A DNA stretch of 21,712 nucleotides, from positions 28,579-50,290 of the forward strand of contig NWUY0300013389.1 of NCBI GenBank assembly GCA_004151065.3. The letters run 5' to 3'. The translations under genes were made by a program, and so were the position numbers. Shown here in pieces: positions 10,634-18,759 of the stretch (position 1 is the first letter of the stretch; each line of letters opens with the position of its first letter). The DNA comes from Larix sibirica (taxonomy: Eukaryota > Streptophyta > Pinopsida > Pinales > Pinaceae). The notes beneath the pieces were generated by a model that was not told where the DNA came from, ran no database searches, and was given only the letters and a program-made list of their open reading frames with translations.

Positions 10634-11084
10634 CTCGTCTGGAATGGAAGAATCTTGTTTATCAAAATCAGCAGAGGCCTTTTCAAACAGCCTATCCAGG
10701 ATACACTTGTGTTTCTTTGTTGGCATTGCTTCTTGCCTCATCTTCTCTGGCTCTCTTGGAATCTAGACCACAACCATCATGTTCACTTTCTAGTGGGTTG
10801 ACACTTGACAGTTCTATCAGCTTTCAATGAATTAGGAGCTACATCTAATAAGCTGCCAGTGGCTTGATATCAACATTGCCTGACACCTGCAGCTGACCCT
10901 TGTGATCTTCAGCAGATACCAATATACCAGAAGTATCCTGACCCGATGACTGTGGTTGCTGCTTATTGGTGCCACTGGTTGATTTGATTAGTCGCCCCTC
11001 TTTCATTTGGTTTCCTTTACCGTCCAAAGGGGTATTTGTTTTGATATCATCACTAGAAATTTTGGCTATTTCAGTATTAATAAC
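10634..11084 (-). pseudogene. CBE1-like gene fragment, 3' exon(s), copy 1
   Basis: The exon opens at 11084 after the acceptor TTCAAG, in phase 0 with the exon at 11322-11656, and reads VINTEIAKISSDDIK and on to a stop at 10845-10847. A second frame (10857 leftwards) reads GSLLDVAPNSLKADRTV. A third frame (10741 to 10634) reads CILDRLFEKASADF and ends at a good donor GAG|GTTAGT. The LDRLFEKA piece resembles the I-L-x-K-L-F motif near the C-terminus of plant CBE1-like proteins. Three frames in one exon mean two frameshifts, or a short intron I cannot see. The usual terminal motif of the family is not found downstream, so the 3' end is missing. Confidence 0.6.
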
Positions 11085-11321
11085 CTTGAAAAAAATAAAC
11101 ATTAATATAATATCTGCATAAACAAATAATGGTGGAAAACAACAAAAAGATGTCTTCATTTATATATAATAAGATAAGCTAAGATAATTTTATATCCCAC
11201 CACTCATTAATGAAATGAGCAATAAGAAACAATCTACTGTGTCTTTACAATGTTTTCAAAATAATCTTTTGAAGAGGGGAACTCAAGTAGAACTGTAGAA
11301 GCAGAAAATCACAGGTGTTAC

Positions 11322-11656
11322 CTCTGATGCAACTTCTTTATTTGCAGCTTTCACAGATATGCTTTTTTCAAGCAAAATTTTGGAAAATCCTGGAGGTACC
11401 AAAGGTCTTGGTGGCATTGAGACTACAGGCAAACTAGTTTTGGCAGATGCAGAGGATGTTGATTGATCTGGAAGAGGGAGAATAGCTGAGTGATCTTCTA
11501 ATTTCTCCCCATCCTCCAGAATAAATTGTTCATCATACTTCATATTAGAAGTATTTCCCGAATGACTTGCATGATGTTCAACTTGCTTCTGAGCTTTAAG
11601 TGTCTGTTTTTCCTGAAGCACCTTTTGTTGTTCCTTCCTCATCTGCTCGAAAGAAT
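11322..11656 (-). CDS. CBE1-like gene fragment, internal exon, copy 1
   Basis: A 335-nt exon between an acceptor (CTAAG before 11656) and a donor (GAG|GTAACA at 11322). With one base carried over it gives exactly 112 codons with no stop: DSFEQMRKEQQKVLQEKQ, an acidic stretch, then PPRPLVPPGFSKILLEKS. The pairing of a charged F-x-x-M-R-K-E-Q helix with an R-P-L-V-P-P-G-F motif is what I recall from plant CBE1-like proteins (conserved binding of eIF4E, Arabidopsis At4g01290 type), cap-complex associated and otherwise largely disordered. Family assignment is from memory. Exon boundaries are directly visible. A diverged, broken counterpart is at 15702-16006. Confidence 0.65.
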
Positions 11657-11887
11657 CTTAGAAAAATAATTGAAAAATAATTAGCAAAGTGCAGAATTGT
11701 CAAACTTTCATCAACATCTCAGACAAGTTTACAGAGACAAACACAAAATTATGAGCATGGAAATAATTTACAGAAAAATCTCCAATTCCCTTGCAAAGCT
11801 TCAAGCAATCAGAACATTTGCACTGAGAATGGAATCTACACCAAACATATTCTAGGTTTGTCACAAATCAGAAAAAGTGTGGCATAC

Positions 11888-11996
11888 CTCTTCTTCTTCT
11901 CTCTTGTTCAATTCTTTCTTGATTGGATATCTCATCAGTACCAAAAGTTTCATCATTATAGAAGTCTGTTATCTCTGATCTTGAATGAGTACCAAC
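11888..11996 (-). CDS. CBE1-like gene fragment, internal exon
   Basis: A 109-nt exon. The acceptor CAG precedes 11996 and the donor GAG|GTATGC follows 11888. It reads VGTHSRSEITDFYNDETFGT, then a charged helix ending EQERRRR, and leaves one base that completes the Asp codon of the next exon. The F-N/Y-N-D-E-T-F-G stretch followed by E-x-E-R-R-R-R is the most family-specific segment of the CBE1-like proteins. The frame joins perfectly to the exons on both sides. This exon has no counterpart in the second locus. Confidence 0.65.
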
Positions 11997-12083
11997 CTGG
12001 AAAAAAGCAAAAACATTATTAACAAACTTGCCTTCTTCAAAGAATTATACATGGTGCAGCTAAAATTGACTAAGGGTACAAAC

Positions 12084-12292
12084 CTTAGATGAACGAAGAG
12101 GCTGATATGCATCATTTGCATTATTTGTTCGACCAGAATGATGGCGATCATGTCCCCGAGTATTTGGGATGATAGATCCTCCTGATGACCTTGATGATCT
12201 TGGACCAGCCCCACTTCCTAAAAGGCCATCATGTTCAGATGACATTCCATGCCGGGTGAGATGGTCACCACCATGAAACCGCCTTCCAGAGT
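12084..12292 (-). CDS. CBE1-like gene fragment, upstream exon
   Basis: A 209-nt exon with acceptor GCAG before 12292 and donor AAG|GTTTGT after 12084. It reads SGRRFHGGDHLTRHGMSSEH and continues Ser/Gly/Arg-rich to AYQPLRSSK, with no stop, joining in phase 0 to the exon at 11996. Low-complexity composition agrees with the disordered middle of CBE1-like proteins. The 5' exons of the gene are not in the window: upstream sequence runs into the N at 13019. Confidence 0.6.
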
Positions 12293-12833
12293 CTGCATCC
12301 CAGATTCACAACTCAAGAATGTAAAATGACTCGATATGCTACATCTAAGAGCATTGCTGCTGTTTTGTCAGACATTGTCAAGTTTTTTAAAGAAAGTCAA
12401 TACCAATGTAATGAAATAAGCAAATGTGTGCGTATTTAATAAAGAATGCTATAGCTTTTTGAGTTTGAAGAATGATCAATTTGGAAAATTCACAAATGTT
12501 ACCTCAGGAAGGCCACTAAAAGAAATCACCTGGAAGAAAGATATAAAATCCGAACAAAAAGCTCACATGCCATGGCCTTTACTAGCACTACACTAGTGAA
12601 ATCAACCACTTTGGACATTCATTTTTTGACTAGACAAATACCATAATTGGGAATTGCTTAAATTTTCAGTTGAAATCAAATGAATTTTAAAAACAAGTAT
12701 TTAGAGAGGCCTTACTAAGAAACAAATGTGCCTTCCATGGCATTCAATAGGAAGAAGAAAGGAAAGCAGGTATATTGGTGATTCGGTGAATAGAGTGAAA
12801 AGAGAGCAAGAGGATTATAGCAAAAGCTGCAAA

Positions 12834-12867
12834 ATCAGGATTTTGCAAACAATAATATATGACTTTA
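12834..12867. repeat. 34-bp direct repeat, first copy
   Basis: Starts ATCAGGATTTTGCAAACAAT and is identical to 12985-13018. The second copy is followed at once by N and then by the 2.6-kb duplicate block. Confidence 0.9.
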
Positions 12868-12984
12868 TAAGCTATAGATAGAGATTGCAAAGAAAGAAAT
12901 GTCCACAGAAAAGCAATCTATATAATAATAAAGAAAATTCGACTTCAAAGAGAAACTATTAAATAACATCAGTGGTTGTCAGTG

Positions 12985-13018
12985 ATCAGGATTTTGCAAA
13001 CAATAATATATGACTTTA
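12985..13018. repeat. 34-bp direct repeat, second copy, at the gap
   Basis: Exact repeat of 12834-12867 ending directly at the single N. It looks like a read or contig end that was joined without resolving the overlap. Confidence 0.9.
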
Positions 13019-13019
13019 N
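13019..13019. other. Ambiguous base at probable contig join
   Basis: The only N in the window. The next base begins the perfect duplicate of 8638 onwards. Confidence 0.9.
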
Positions 13020-15619
13020 GGATCCCAGTGTGACGATCAGTCCACAATATATTCCCAAAGATGCATCGATTATAACCGATATTCCAACAAATACATGGGG
13101 ATCTATGAACACTCAAACCACATTATGGTAGTAAACCCTATTTAATGTGATGCCATCAAACTTACCAACTCATACACATGATTAACACTCCATGCCCACT
13201 AGAATTTATGAATTTATGCATAGTTCATTATCATGGTGATGCCCATCAACCACTAGATTATAGCTTGATGAATCTAGTGTCTTAACCATTGAATAAACTT
13301 GTCTTCAAATTTAAAATTTAAATAGAATGTTCTCAACATTAAAATTTCACATTATCTTTGACCTTAAATACATTCTCTTTAACATTAAATTCATTATCTT
13401 CAAACATCAAATATGTTTCTTTTCCCCACATTAATGAGACCCTGGCGCACCAACTCAATTGGTATCATCTTGTCTTCTATCTGTAAAGACTTGGTGCACC
13501 ATTTCGGTTGGTATCATCTTTTCTACCTTGAACATCTTTTATTTTTTATACACTTTTCAATTGTTCTTTATTGCTTTGTCATAGTCACTGAATCATCTCA
13601 TTCTCGTTCTCTTCGATTTCTTTGATCATATCCTTTGCTGCTTTTTAACTCCAACCCTTTTTCCATGAGTTTATAATTACTATTTTTTATTAATGCACTC
13701 AGACTGATTATTGAGACAACTGGTTTCTACCAATCAGATTATCTAGTTGATATAAGTTAAAACTACGACATGAAAATGAATCAATTAATTTTGTAATTCT
13801 GAAAAGAAAAGATGACATAAATAAAGTCTCAATGATTAATGTCTAAATTACATAATTAGGGTATCGCGGTTTTTAACTTGTGCTATAGCGTAAGTTTTTT
13901 TTAAGTGTAAATCCCTAATCCCTATAAAACCATATTCTAAATCAGATTTTATTTAGAAAATTCTAAAAAATATATATTAGTTGATGGTAGTTGTATTTGA
14001 TGATTTTCTAGATCTCATTCGCCTACTATAGTTATTGATAAGCATTTGATATTAATTTCATTTCAATTCTAATCATTGAAATTTTACTAAATGAAATATC
14101 ATTTTTGGAAATAATCTATAATCTATATCTATGAATATAGAAATATTTAATACCTAAATATTTTAATAAATGTTGATTTTCTGATTTTTTTTATTTTTCT
14201 TTTAATGAAAATACTACATATTATTTTCTTAATTACATTCCTTACTCACCTTTTCATTTTAAATATCTTCATTATTTATCTTTTCATTTTGATTTGTTCT
14301 GATTGGTTTATAATAACCCAGGTCAATATGGAATCCAAATCAGTTTTTCAAAACTCATGCAAGCATGGGTTTATGAAGCCTTTCTTCATCAATTAGGCCA
14401 AAGTCCAAACCCTTCTCTAATAAAATATATTGAACAAACTAGACATTGCACCAATAGACAAGAATCATGAGGTGGCAATGTCAACCTAATATAACTATTA
14501 GCTTCTATGCTTAATGAGCCTTCAATCTACTTGGGAGTATGGGAGCCTTCAATCTACTTGGGAGTATGGGAGTATGAGAGGTATAGTGAATTTATATGTT
14601 CCTTGATTGGTATAAACTGAACTACAACATCAAAATCAATAACCAACAGTATAATTATAAAAAACAATAGACAAGAATCACGAAGTGGCAATGTCAACCT
14701 AATATAACTATTAGCTTCTGTGTTTAATGAGTCTTAAATCTACTTGGGAGTATGAGAGGTATAGTGAATTTATATGTTCCTTGATTGGTATAAACTTAAC
14801 TACAACATCAAAATCAATAACCAACAGTATAATTATAAAAACAAATTTTATTTGAAAGGGTAAAAGGACAACAGTTGTTGATGCCTGCTTCACAATTGTC
14901 AAAAAGTTTTCTTTCCCCAATTTATCTTTCTGCCAATATAAAATAAACATGTCTCTGGCTTAAAATCCCTCTCTTTTGAACTTTGACGGAAGTTATAAAT
15001 TTCCACAATACTAACCTCGTCTGGAATGGAAGAATCTTGTTTATCAAAATCAGCAGAGGCCTTTTCAAACAGCCTATCCAGGATACACTTGTGTTTCTTT
15101 GTTGGCATTGCTTCTTGCCTCATCTTCTCTGGCTCTCTTGGAATCTAGACCACAACCATCATGTTCACTTTCTAGTGGGTTGACACTTGACAGTTCTATC
15201 AGCTTTCAATGAATTAGGAGCTACATCTAATAAGCTGCCAGTGGCTTGATATCAACATTGCCTGACACCTGCAGCTGACCCTTGTGATCTTCAGCAGATA
15301 CCAATATACCAGAAGTATCCTGACCCGATGACTGTGGTTGCTGCTTATTGGTGCCACTGGTTGATTTGATTAGTCGCCCCTCTTTCATTTGGTTTCCTTT
15401 ACCGTCCAAAGGGGTATTTGTTTTGATATCATCACTAGAAATTTTGGCTATTTCAGTATTAATAACCTTGAAAAAAATAAACATTAATATAATATCTGCA
15501 TAAACAAATAATGGTGGAAAACAACAAAAAGATGTCTTCATTTATATATAATAAGATAAGCTAAGATAATTTTATATCCCACCACTCATTAATGAAATGA
15601 GCAATAAGAAACAATCTAC
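13020..15619. repeat. Identical 2.6-kb duplication, copy 2
   Basis: Duplicate of 8638-11237. The left edge coincides with the N. The right edge lies in the intron between the two 3' CBE1-like exons, where the sequences abruptly change from identical to clearly diverged (CTACTGTGTCTTTACAATG against CTACCAATTTCACAATG). All contents described for copy 1 recur at +4382. Confidence 0.95.
15016..15466 (-). pseudogene. CBE1-like gene fragment, 3' exon(s), copy 2
   Basis: Identical to 10634-11084, including the same two frame changes and the stop at 15227-15229. Upstream it is joined to a different, diverged version of the next exon (15702-16006). Confidence 0.6.
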
Positions 15620-15701
15620 CAATTTCACAATGTTGTCAAAATAATCTTTTGAACAGGGGAAATCAAGTAGAACCATAGAAGCAGAAAACCACAGGTGTTA
15701 C

Positions 15702-16006
15702 CTCTGATGCAACTTCTTTATTCGCAGCTTTCACAGAGATGCTTTTTTCAAGTAAAATTTTGGAAAATCCTGGAGGTACCAAAGGTCTTGCTTTTATGCA
15801 GAGGATGTTGATTGATCTGGAAGAGGGAGCATAGCTGAGTTATCTTCTAATTTCTCCCCATCCTCCAGAATAAAATGTTCATCATACTTCCTATTAGAAG
15901 CATTTCCCGAATGGTATGCATGATGTTCAACTTGATTTTGAGCATTAAGTTTCTGTTTTTCCTGAAGCACCTTTTGTTGTTCCTTCCTCATCTGCTCGAA
16001 ATAATC
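15702..16006 (-). pseudogene. CBE1-like gene fragment, diverged broken exon, copy 2
   Basis: Paralogue of the exon at 11322-11656. It starts at 16006 after acceptor CCTAG with DYFEQMRKEQQKVLQEKQ. Relative to copy 1 a net loss of about 31 bases near 15792 removes the residues between STSSA and the R-P-L-V-P-P-G motif and shifts the frame, giving a stop at 15794-15796. The donor GAG|GTAACA at 15702 is intact. Here the acceptor AG lies one base further upstream than in copy 1, so the exon starts in phase 0 instead of phase 1. The match to copy 1 continues only about 15-25 bases into the upstream intron and is then replaced by P450-reductase sequence. Confidence 0.75.
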
Positions 16007-16170
16007 CTAGAAAAATAATTAGCAAACTGCAACCAGATAGAGAAAGCCACCTTGAGCAATCAGATTCCGGATATCGGATCCTTGTATGCAGAAGTGGCAT
16101 CAATAAGCTGTTGTATACAAAGAACTAATGTATAATATTATAAACTATTTCAGAAAAGAACTAAACGTAC

Positions 16171-16293
16171 CTTCTCTGTAATCTTGTGTTGCACGTACCC
16201 TTTAGTTGTTCCTTCACGAGAGAAAGCAAGAACAAGATCAATCAATACATCATTTTCCACATAGCTCTTCAGTTCATCTTCATAAATGTAATC
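16171..16293 (-). pseudogene. P450 reductase exon, intact
   Basis: Exactly 41 codons between acceptor TGCAG and donor AAG|GTACGT. It carries Y-E-D-E-L and S-R-E-G-x-T-K-x-Y-V-Q-H-K, the NADPH-contacting stretch of the reductase family (usual form S-R-E-G-P-T-K-E-Y-V-Q-H-K). The downstream side could splice in frame to the CBE1-like exon at 16006 (both phase 0), which would give a chimeric reading frame. Confidence 0.85.
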
Positions 16294-17406
16294 CTGCACA
16301 AAAATTATATGAATTTATTTCTTCCATAGAGACTCGACTTCCTTGATTTAAACATATCACTAATAGTAATCAGGGCATACAATATACAATAATAAACAGT
16401 TCTCTGGAGTTAATACAGTCACATCTTATCCGACCCACTATAATGATTTTCCCACAAGTGCTCTCCACTTGTCTTTGACATGTCCCTTCCCAGCACTCTC
16501 ACTCGGACAGTAGAATAGCAGACAATACGATAACTTCTGCGATTAAAACAGAAGCCTAGTAACCCATACATGGCAATTGCTTACACAAGTACAAGTTATA
16601 GCCCATCTTGACAAGGATGACCGAACATAAGATCTGAAATCAACAGACAACTCAGTTGGAAGGCAACCTACTCGCTTATGAGATCACATGAGAATCAGAG
16701 TTCACAGTAACCTCAAATGGATTTTCCTCTAGGGGCAACAGGAAGTAGAGAAGTCTCGTTAAAAGAAAAAGATGAGATTTGTTCTTCATCCTCATGCAGC
16801 AGACCATTTTTCAAGGTAGATAAATAAGAGAAAAGAGGTCTTGTCACAAAAAAAGTAGAAAATAATTTCCTTCTTCCCTATCACCTGACTTCTACGAATG
16901 TCATCCCAGTATGTGTAAAAGCAGGATGGACATGAAAATCAATTCATGCACCAGTCTGGAAATTTAACAGGCATGCACATCTTTACTCTCAAGTTTCAAC
17001 CCCAGTAAGCCTTCTCTGCTATTTCTCCTCTTAAGACACCACCTAGGGCCTAGAGGAATAAGATTTCACCTGCCTCTATATTTTAAACATTCTTGGGGTG
17101 AGGAACTAAGTAAATTTACATTAGGAATTGAAATAAAAATGACTAGCTTTAGAACACTTATGCTAGGCATAGAAGGGCCATTTTTTACATAACACACATA
17201 CATTAGTATCTTTTGCATGTCAGATATATCGTTTACATTAAAAAAAAATAAGGAAGCAAGCATTTTCTTATTCCTCCATTTGAACACAAAGACTAATTAA
17301 GGACAAGCAAACATGTAGATCAAAAAAACCATCAAAACCAGTTTCCAAATTTCTGAGATCTTATAATCTCATATTCACCAAAGTAATACGCAATGAAAAC
17401 ACTTAC
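16294..17406 (-). other. Intron of P450 reductase pseudogene
   Basis: About 1.1 kb between donor AATG|GTAAG at 17407 and acceptor TGCAG at 16294. No exon, repeat or mobile element recognised inside. Confidence 0.6.
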
Positions 17407-17764
17407 CATTTAGCGCGATTCCTGCATCCAAAGAAAAGAAAAACTGGCCAAGCTTCTCTCCAGATTCTTGAAGTGCAGCTCTTTATTCTTATACGCAGCT
17501 CTTTCCTACAGAAGCAAATCAAACAAGTCTTGAAAACATCATTTTCTTACTAGAGAAGACAGGCTAAGATAAATTATTAAAGTACATGAATGACCAAGAA
17601 TAGGGCAATGAGACTCAAAATACAGCAAGCTAATATCAGAGGGTGGTAATACCAAGATCACCCCTATATGCTAAACAAGAAAACAATAGAGCAGAAAAGT
17701 CATTTACCTGCAAAAAGCCTCTAAAAGGTGTAACCAGTTCCAGAGCCCACCATCTATCATTATT

Positions 17765-17835
17765 GTCTAACCTGAAGAGCCTTCTTTGCAAACTTTTGTG
17801 AGCACGCCGTCTTTGCCACAAAAGCTTGAAGAGCC
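17765..17835 (-). pseudogene. GeBP-like fragment (linker before the DNA-binding domain)
   Basis: On the plus strand CCTGAAGAGCCTTCTTTGCA at 17771 closely matches CCTGAAGAGTTTCTTTGCAG at 18341 in the GeBP-like fragment, so this is a second minus-strand copy of that part. It sits directly upstream of the first P450-reductase piece (17753), a direct junction of two gene fragments. Too short and decayed to translate with confidence. Confidence 0.5.
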
Positions 17836-17856
17836 GTCTTTGCCGTTGCCGTTGTT

Positions 17857-17949
17857 CAGGTATCGAATGCTAAAGATGAAATAGCTTTATTAAATGGGTA
17901 TTTGGATTTCAGTTCATTTAGAGTTCCCATAGAACATAAACCCTGCTTA
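17857..17949 (+). pseudogene. GeBP-like fragment, inverted
   Basis: The plus strand reads NAKDEIALLNGYLDFSSF, the start of the GeBP/Storekeeper DNA-binding domain (family pattern W-S-x-E/K-D-E-I-A-L-L-x-G). The same motif is on the minus strand at 18270-18330, so this piece is inverted relative to it. It continues into a stretch (17917-17949, AGAGTTCCCATAGAACATAA) that is repeated at 18036-18067. Confidence 0.6.
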
Positions 17950-17986
17950 TGAGAGTATTAAGTGTAAAAATAACAAAATGAGGGTT

Positions 17987-18067
17987 TATGTTTTTGGAAA
18001 ATCCTTGCCTCCTTTGGTGAAATCCGAAGGCCCATTTAGAGTTCCCATAAAACATAAACCCTGCTTG
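17987..18067 (-). pseudogene. GeBP-like fragment
   Basis: The minus strand reads N-G-P-S-D-F-T-K-G-G-K-D-F-P-K-T then a stop, matching N-G-D-F-I-K-G-I-K-E-F-P-K-N in the fragment at 18247-18345. The right edge (18036-18067) is a direct repeat of 17917-17949. Confidence 0.55.
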
Positions 18068-18071
18068 CAAT

Positions 18072-18228
18072 GAGTATAATAATAACACGAACTTGTTGTT
18101 GAGTATAATAATAACACGAGCTTGTTGTTGCTGAGTATAGCAAGCTCGTGTTATTATTACACTCAACAAGCATCATCACACGAGCTTGCTGTTATCAGGA
18201 ACAACAAACTCGTGTTATTATTACACTC
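18072..18228. repeat. Nested inverted repeat (foldback)
   Basis: Four copies of a 24-base unit: two forward (18072-18095 and 18101-18124, GAGTATAATAATAACACGAG type) and two reversed (18141-18164 and 18205-18228, CTCGTGTTATTATTACACTC type). The inner pair has one mismatch and a 16-base loop; the outer pair is almost as good. A transcript would form a long hairpin. It lies among the GeBP-like fragments. Confidence 0.9.
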
Positions 18229-18246
18229 AACTAGCGTCGTCATTTT

Positions 18247-18737
18247 TTAAGCATGGTTTATGTTTTTGGGGAACTCCTTGATTCCTTTGATGAAATCCCC
18301 ATTTAATAAAGCGATTTCGTCTTTAGCATCCCATACCATACCTGAAGAGTTTCTTTGCAGACTTCTTTTCGCGCTTTCTATTTTTCTTTGGCTGGGATTT
18401 CCTCGCTGTGCTGGGCACTCTTCTCTGGGACGTTTCGCCGACGTTCCAGTTGCAGCGGCTTTGTTAGAAACGGGAGCCGAAGGTGTTGGTGATGGCGGCC
18501 ACTCCTCCTGCTTCTGCGCCTGCTGCTCTTTTTGCTGCTGATCACCCAAAACACATCAGCAGCAAAAAAAGCAGCAGGCGCAGAAGCAGTAGGAGTTAAG
18601 CAATATGAATCATAATCAGATTGAGAATCAGATGGAAAAAGAAAAGCAATTGGAATTCTTGCCTGACTCTTCATCTTCTCGCTCTTCTCAGAGGAGTTTT
18701 CGCTGGCCTCTATTGTTGTAGAGCCCAGGGAAACCAT
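18247..18737 (-). pseudogene. GeBP/Storekeeper-like N-terminal fragment, broken
   Basis: From the ATG at 18735-18737 the frame reads MVSLGSTTIEASENSSEKSE, then Ser/Asp-rich SDSQSDYDSYCLTPTASAPA. The GeBP-like part is in another frame, directly after a TGA: Lys/Arg-rich KRPREECPAQRGNPSQ, then MVWDAKDEIALLNGDFIK, ending at a stop after about 100 codons. GeBP-family proteins have an acidic, Ser-rich N-terminus, a basic linker, then the W-x-x-x-D-E-I-A-L-L-x-G domain; order and content agree. The frame change sits at the inverted repeat 18505-18595. Only the first 20 or so residues of the domain remain. Family from motif recognition. Confidence 0.65.
18505..18595. repeat. Long near-perfect inverted repeat
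   Basis: Left arm 18505-18542 (starts CTCCTGCTTCTGCGCCTGCT) and right arm 18555-18595 pair with one mismatch and one 3-base bulge around a 12-base loop (CACCCAAAACAC). It lies inside the GeBP-like reading frame: the Q-Q-Q-K-E-Q-Q-A-Q-K-Q-E segment is one arm, and the other arm is its inverted copy. It looks like an inverted duplication that broke the frame. Confidence 0.9.
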
Positions 18738-18759
18738 GGCTATGGCTGCTCTATAGAAA

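Larger units (their letters stand above)
8638..11237. repeat. Identical 2.6-kb duplication, copy 1
   Basis: Matches 13020-15619 (offset 4382) at every stretch compared, 2600 bp with no substitution or indel seen, including non-coding sequence. It holds AT-rich non-coding DNA (8638-10070), a tandem repeat (10071-10459) and the 3' exons of the CBE1-like fragment (10634-11084). The lack of divergence in AT-rich non-coding sequence implies a very recent event or an assembly artefact. Confidence 0.95.
12293..13018 (-). other. Intron or 5' flank of CBE1-like fragment, cut by a gap
   Basis: No further convincing exon. It looks like intron sequence (AT-rich, stops in all frames). The last 34 bases before the N (12985-13018) exactly repeat 12834-12867, so the end of this stretch is probably an assembly artefact. 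Confidence 0.5.
16031..17753 (-). pseudogene. NADPH-cytochrome P450 reductase pseudogene (C-terminal part, with introns)
   Basis: Four pieces in the right order and orientation encode the NADPH-binding half of plant P450 reductase, the ER membrane flavoprotein that passes electrons from NADPH to P450s. (a) 17708-17753: MVGSGTG, then TPFRGFLQ in another frame (2 bases short of the usual M-V-G-P-G-T-G-L-A-P-F-R-G-F-L-Q), donor CAG|GTAAAT. (b) 17407-17505: E-R-A-A, a 20-base partial duplication with stops, LQESGEKLGQ, then FFGCRNRAK in a shifted frame. (c) 16171-16293: an intact 41-codon exon, [17 protein letters not shown] through [15 protein letters not shown]. (d) about 16031-16080: DIRNLIAQGGFLYL. 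Introns with GT..AG ends are kept, so this is a duplicated, not a processed, pseudogene. The FMN and FAD-binding parts and the C-terminus are absent. Several independent lesions make it non-functional. Confidence 0.85.

Noticed and set aside
12507-12533. Possible 27-nt microexon on the minus strand (reads VISFSGLPE) between AG and GT
   Set aside because: Its phase does not fit the next exon: the phase needed puts a TGA in it. I left it as intron.
17636-17821. Minus-strand open frame starting MWQRRR as a separate gene
   Set aside because: It runs through a GeBP-like scrap and then a P450-reductase exon past its donor site; only the reductase part in it is meaningful.
18260-18541. Plus-strand open frame of 93 codons ending in Cys/Ser-rich sequence
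   Set aside because: It is the antisense shadow of the GeBP-like minus-strand frame, which has a recognisable domain start.
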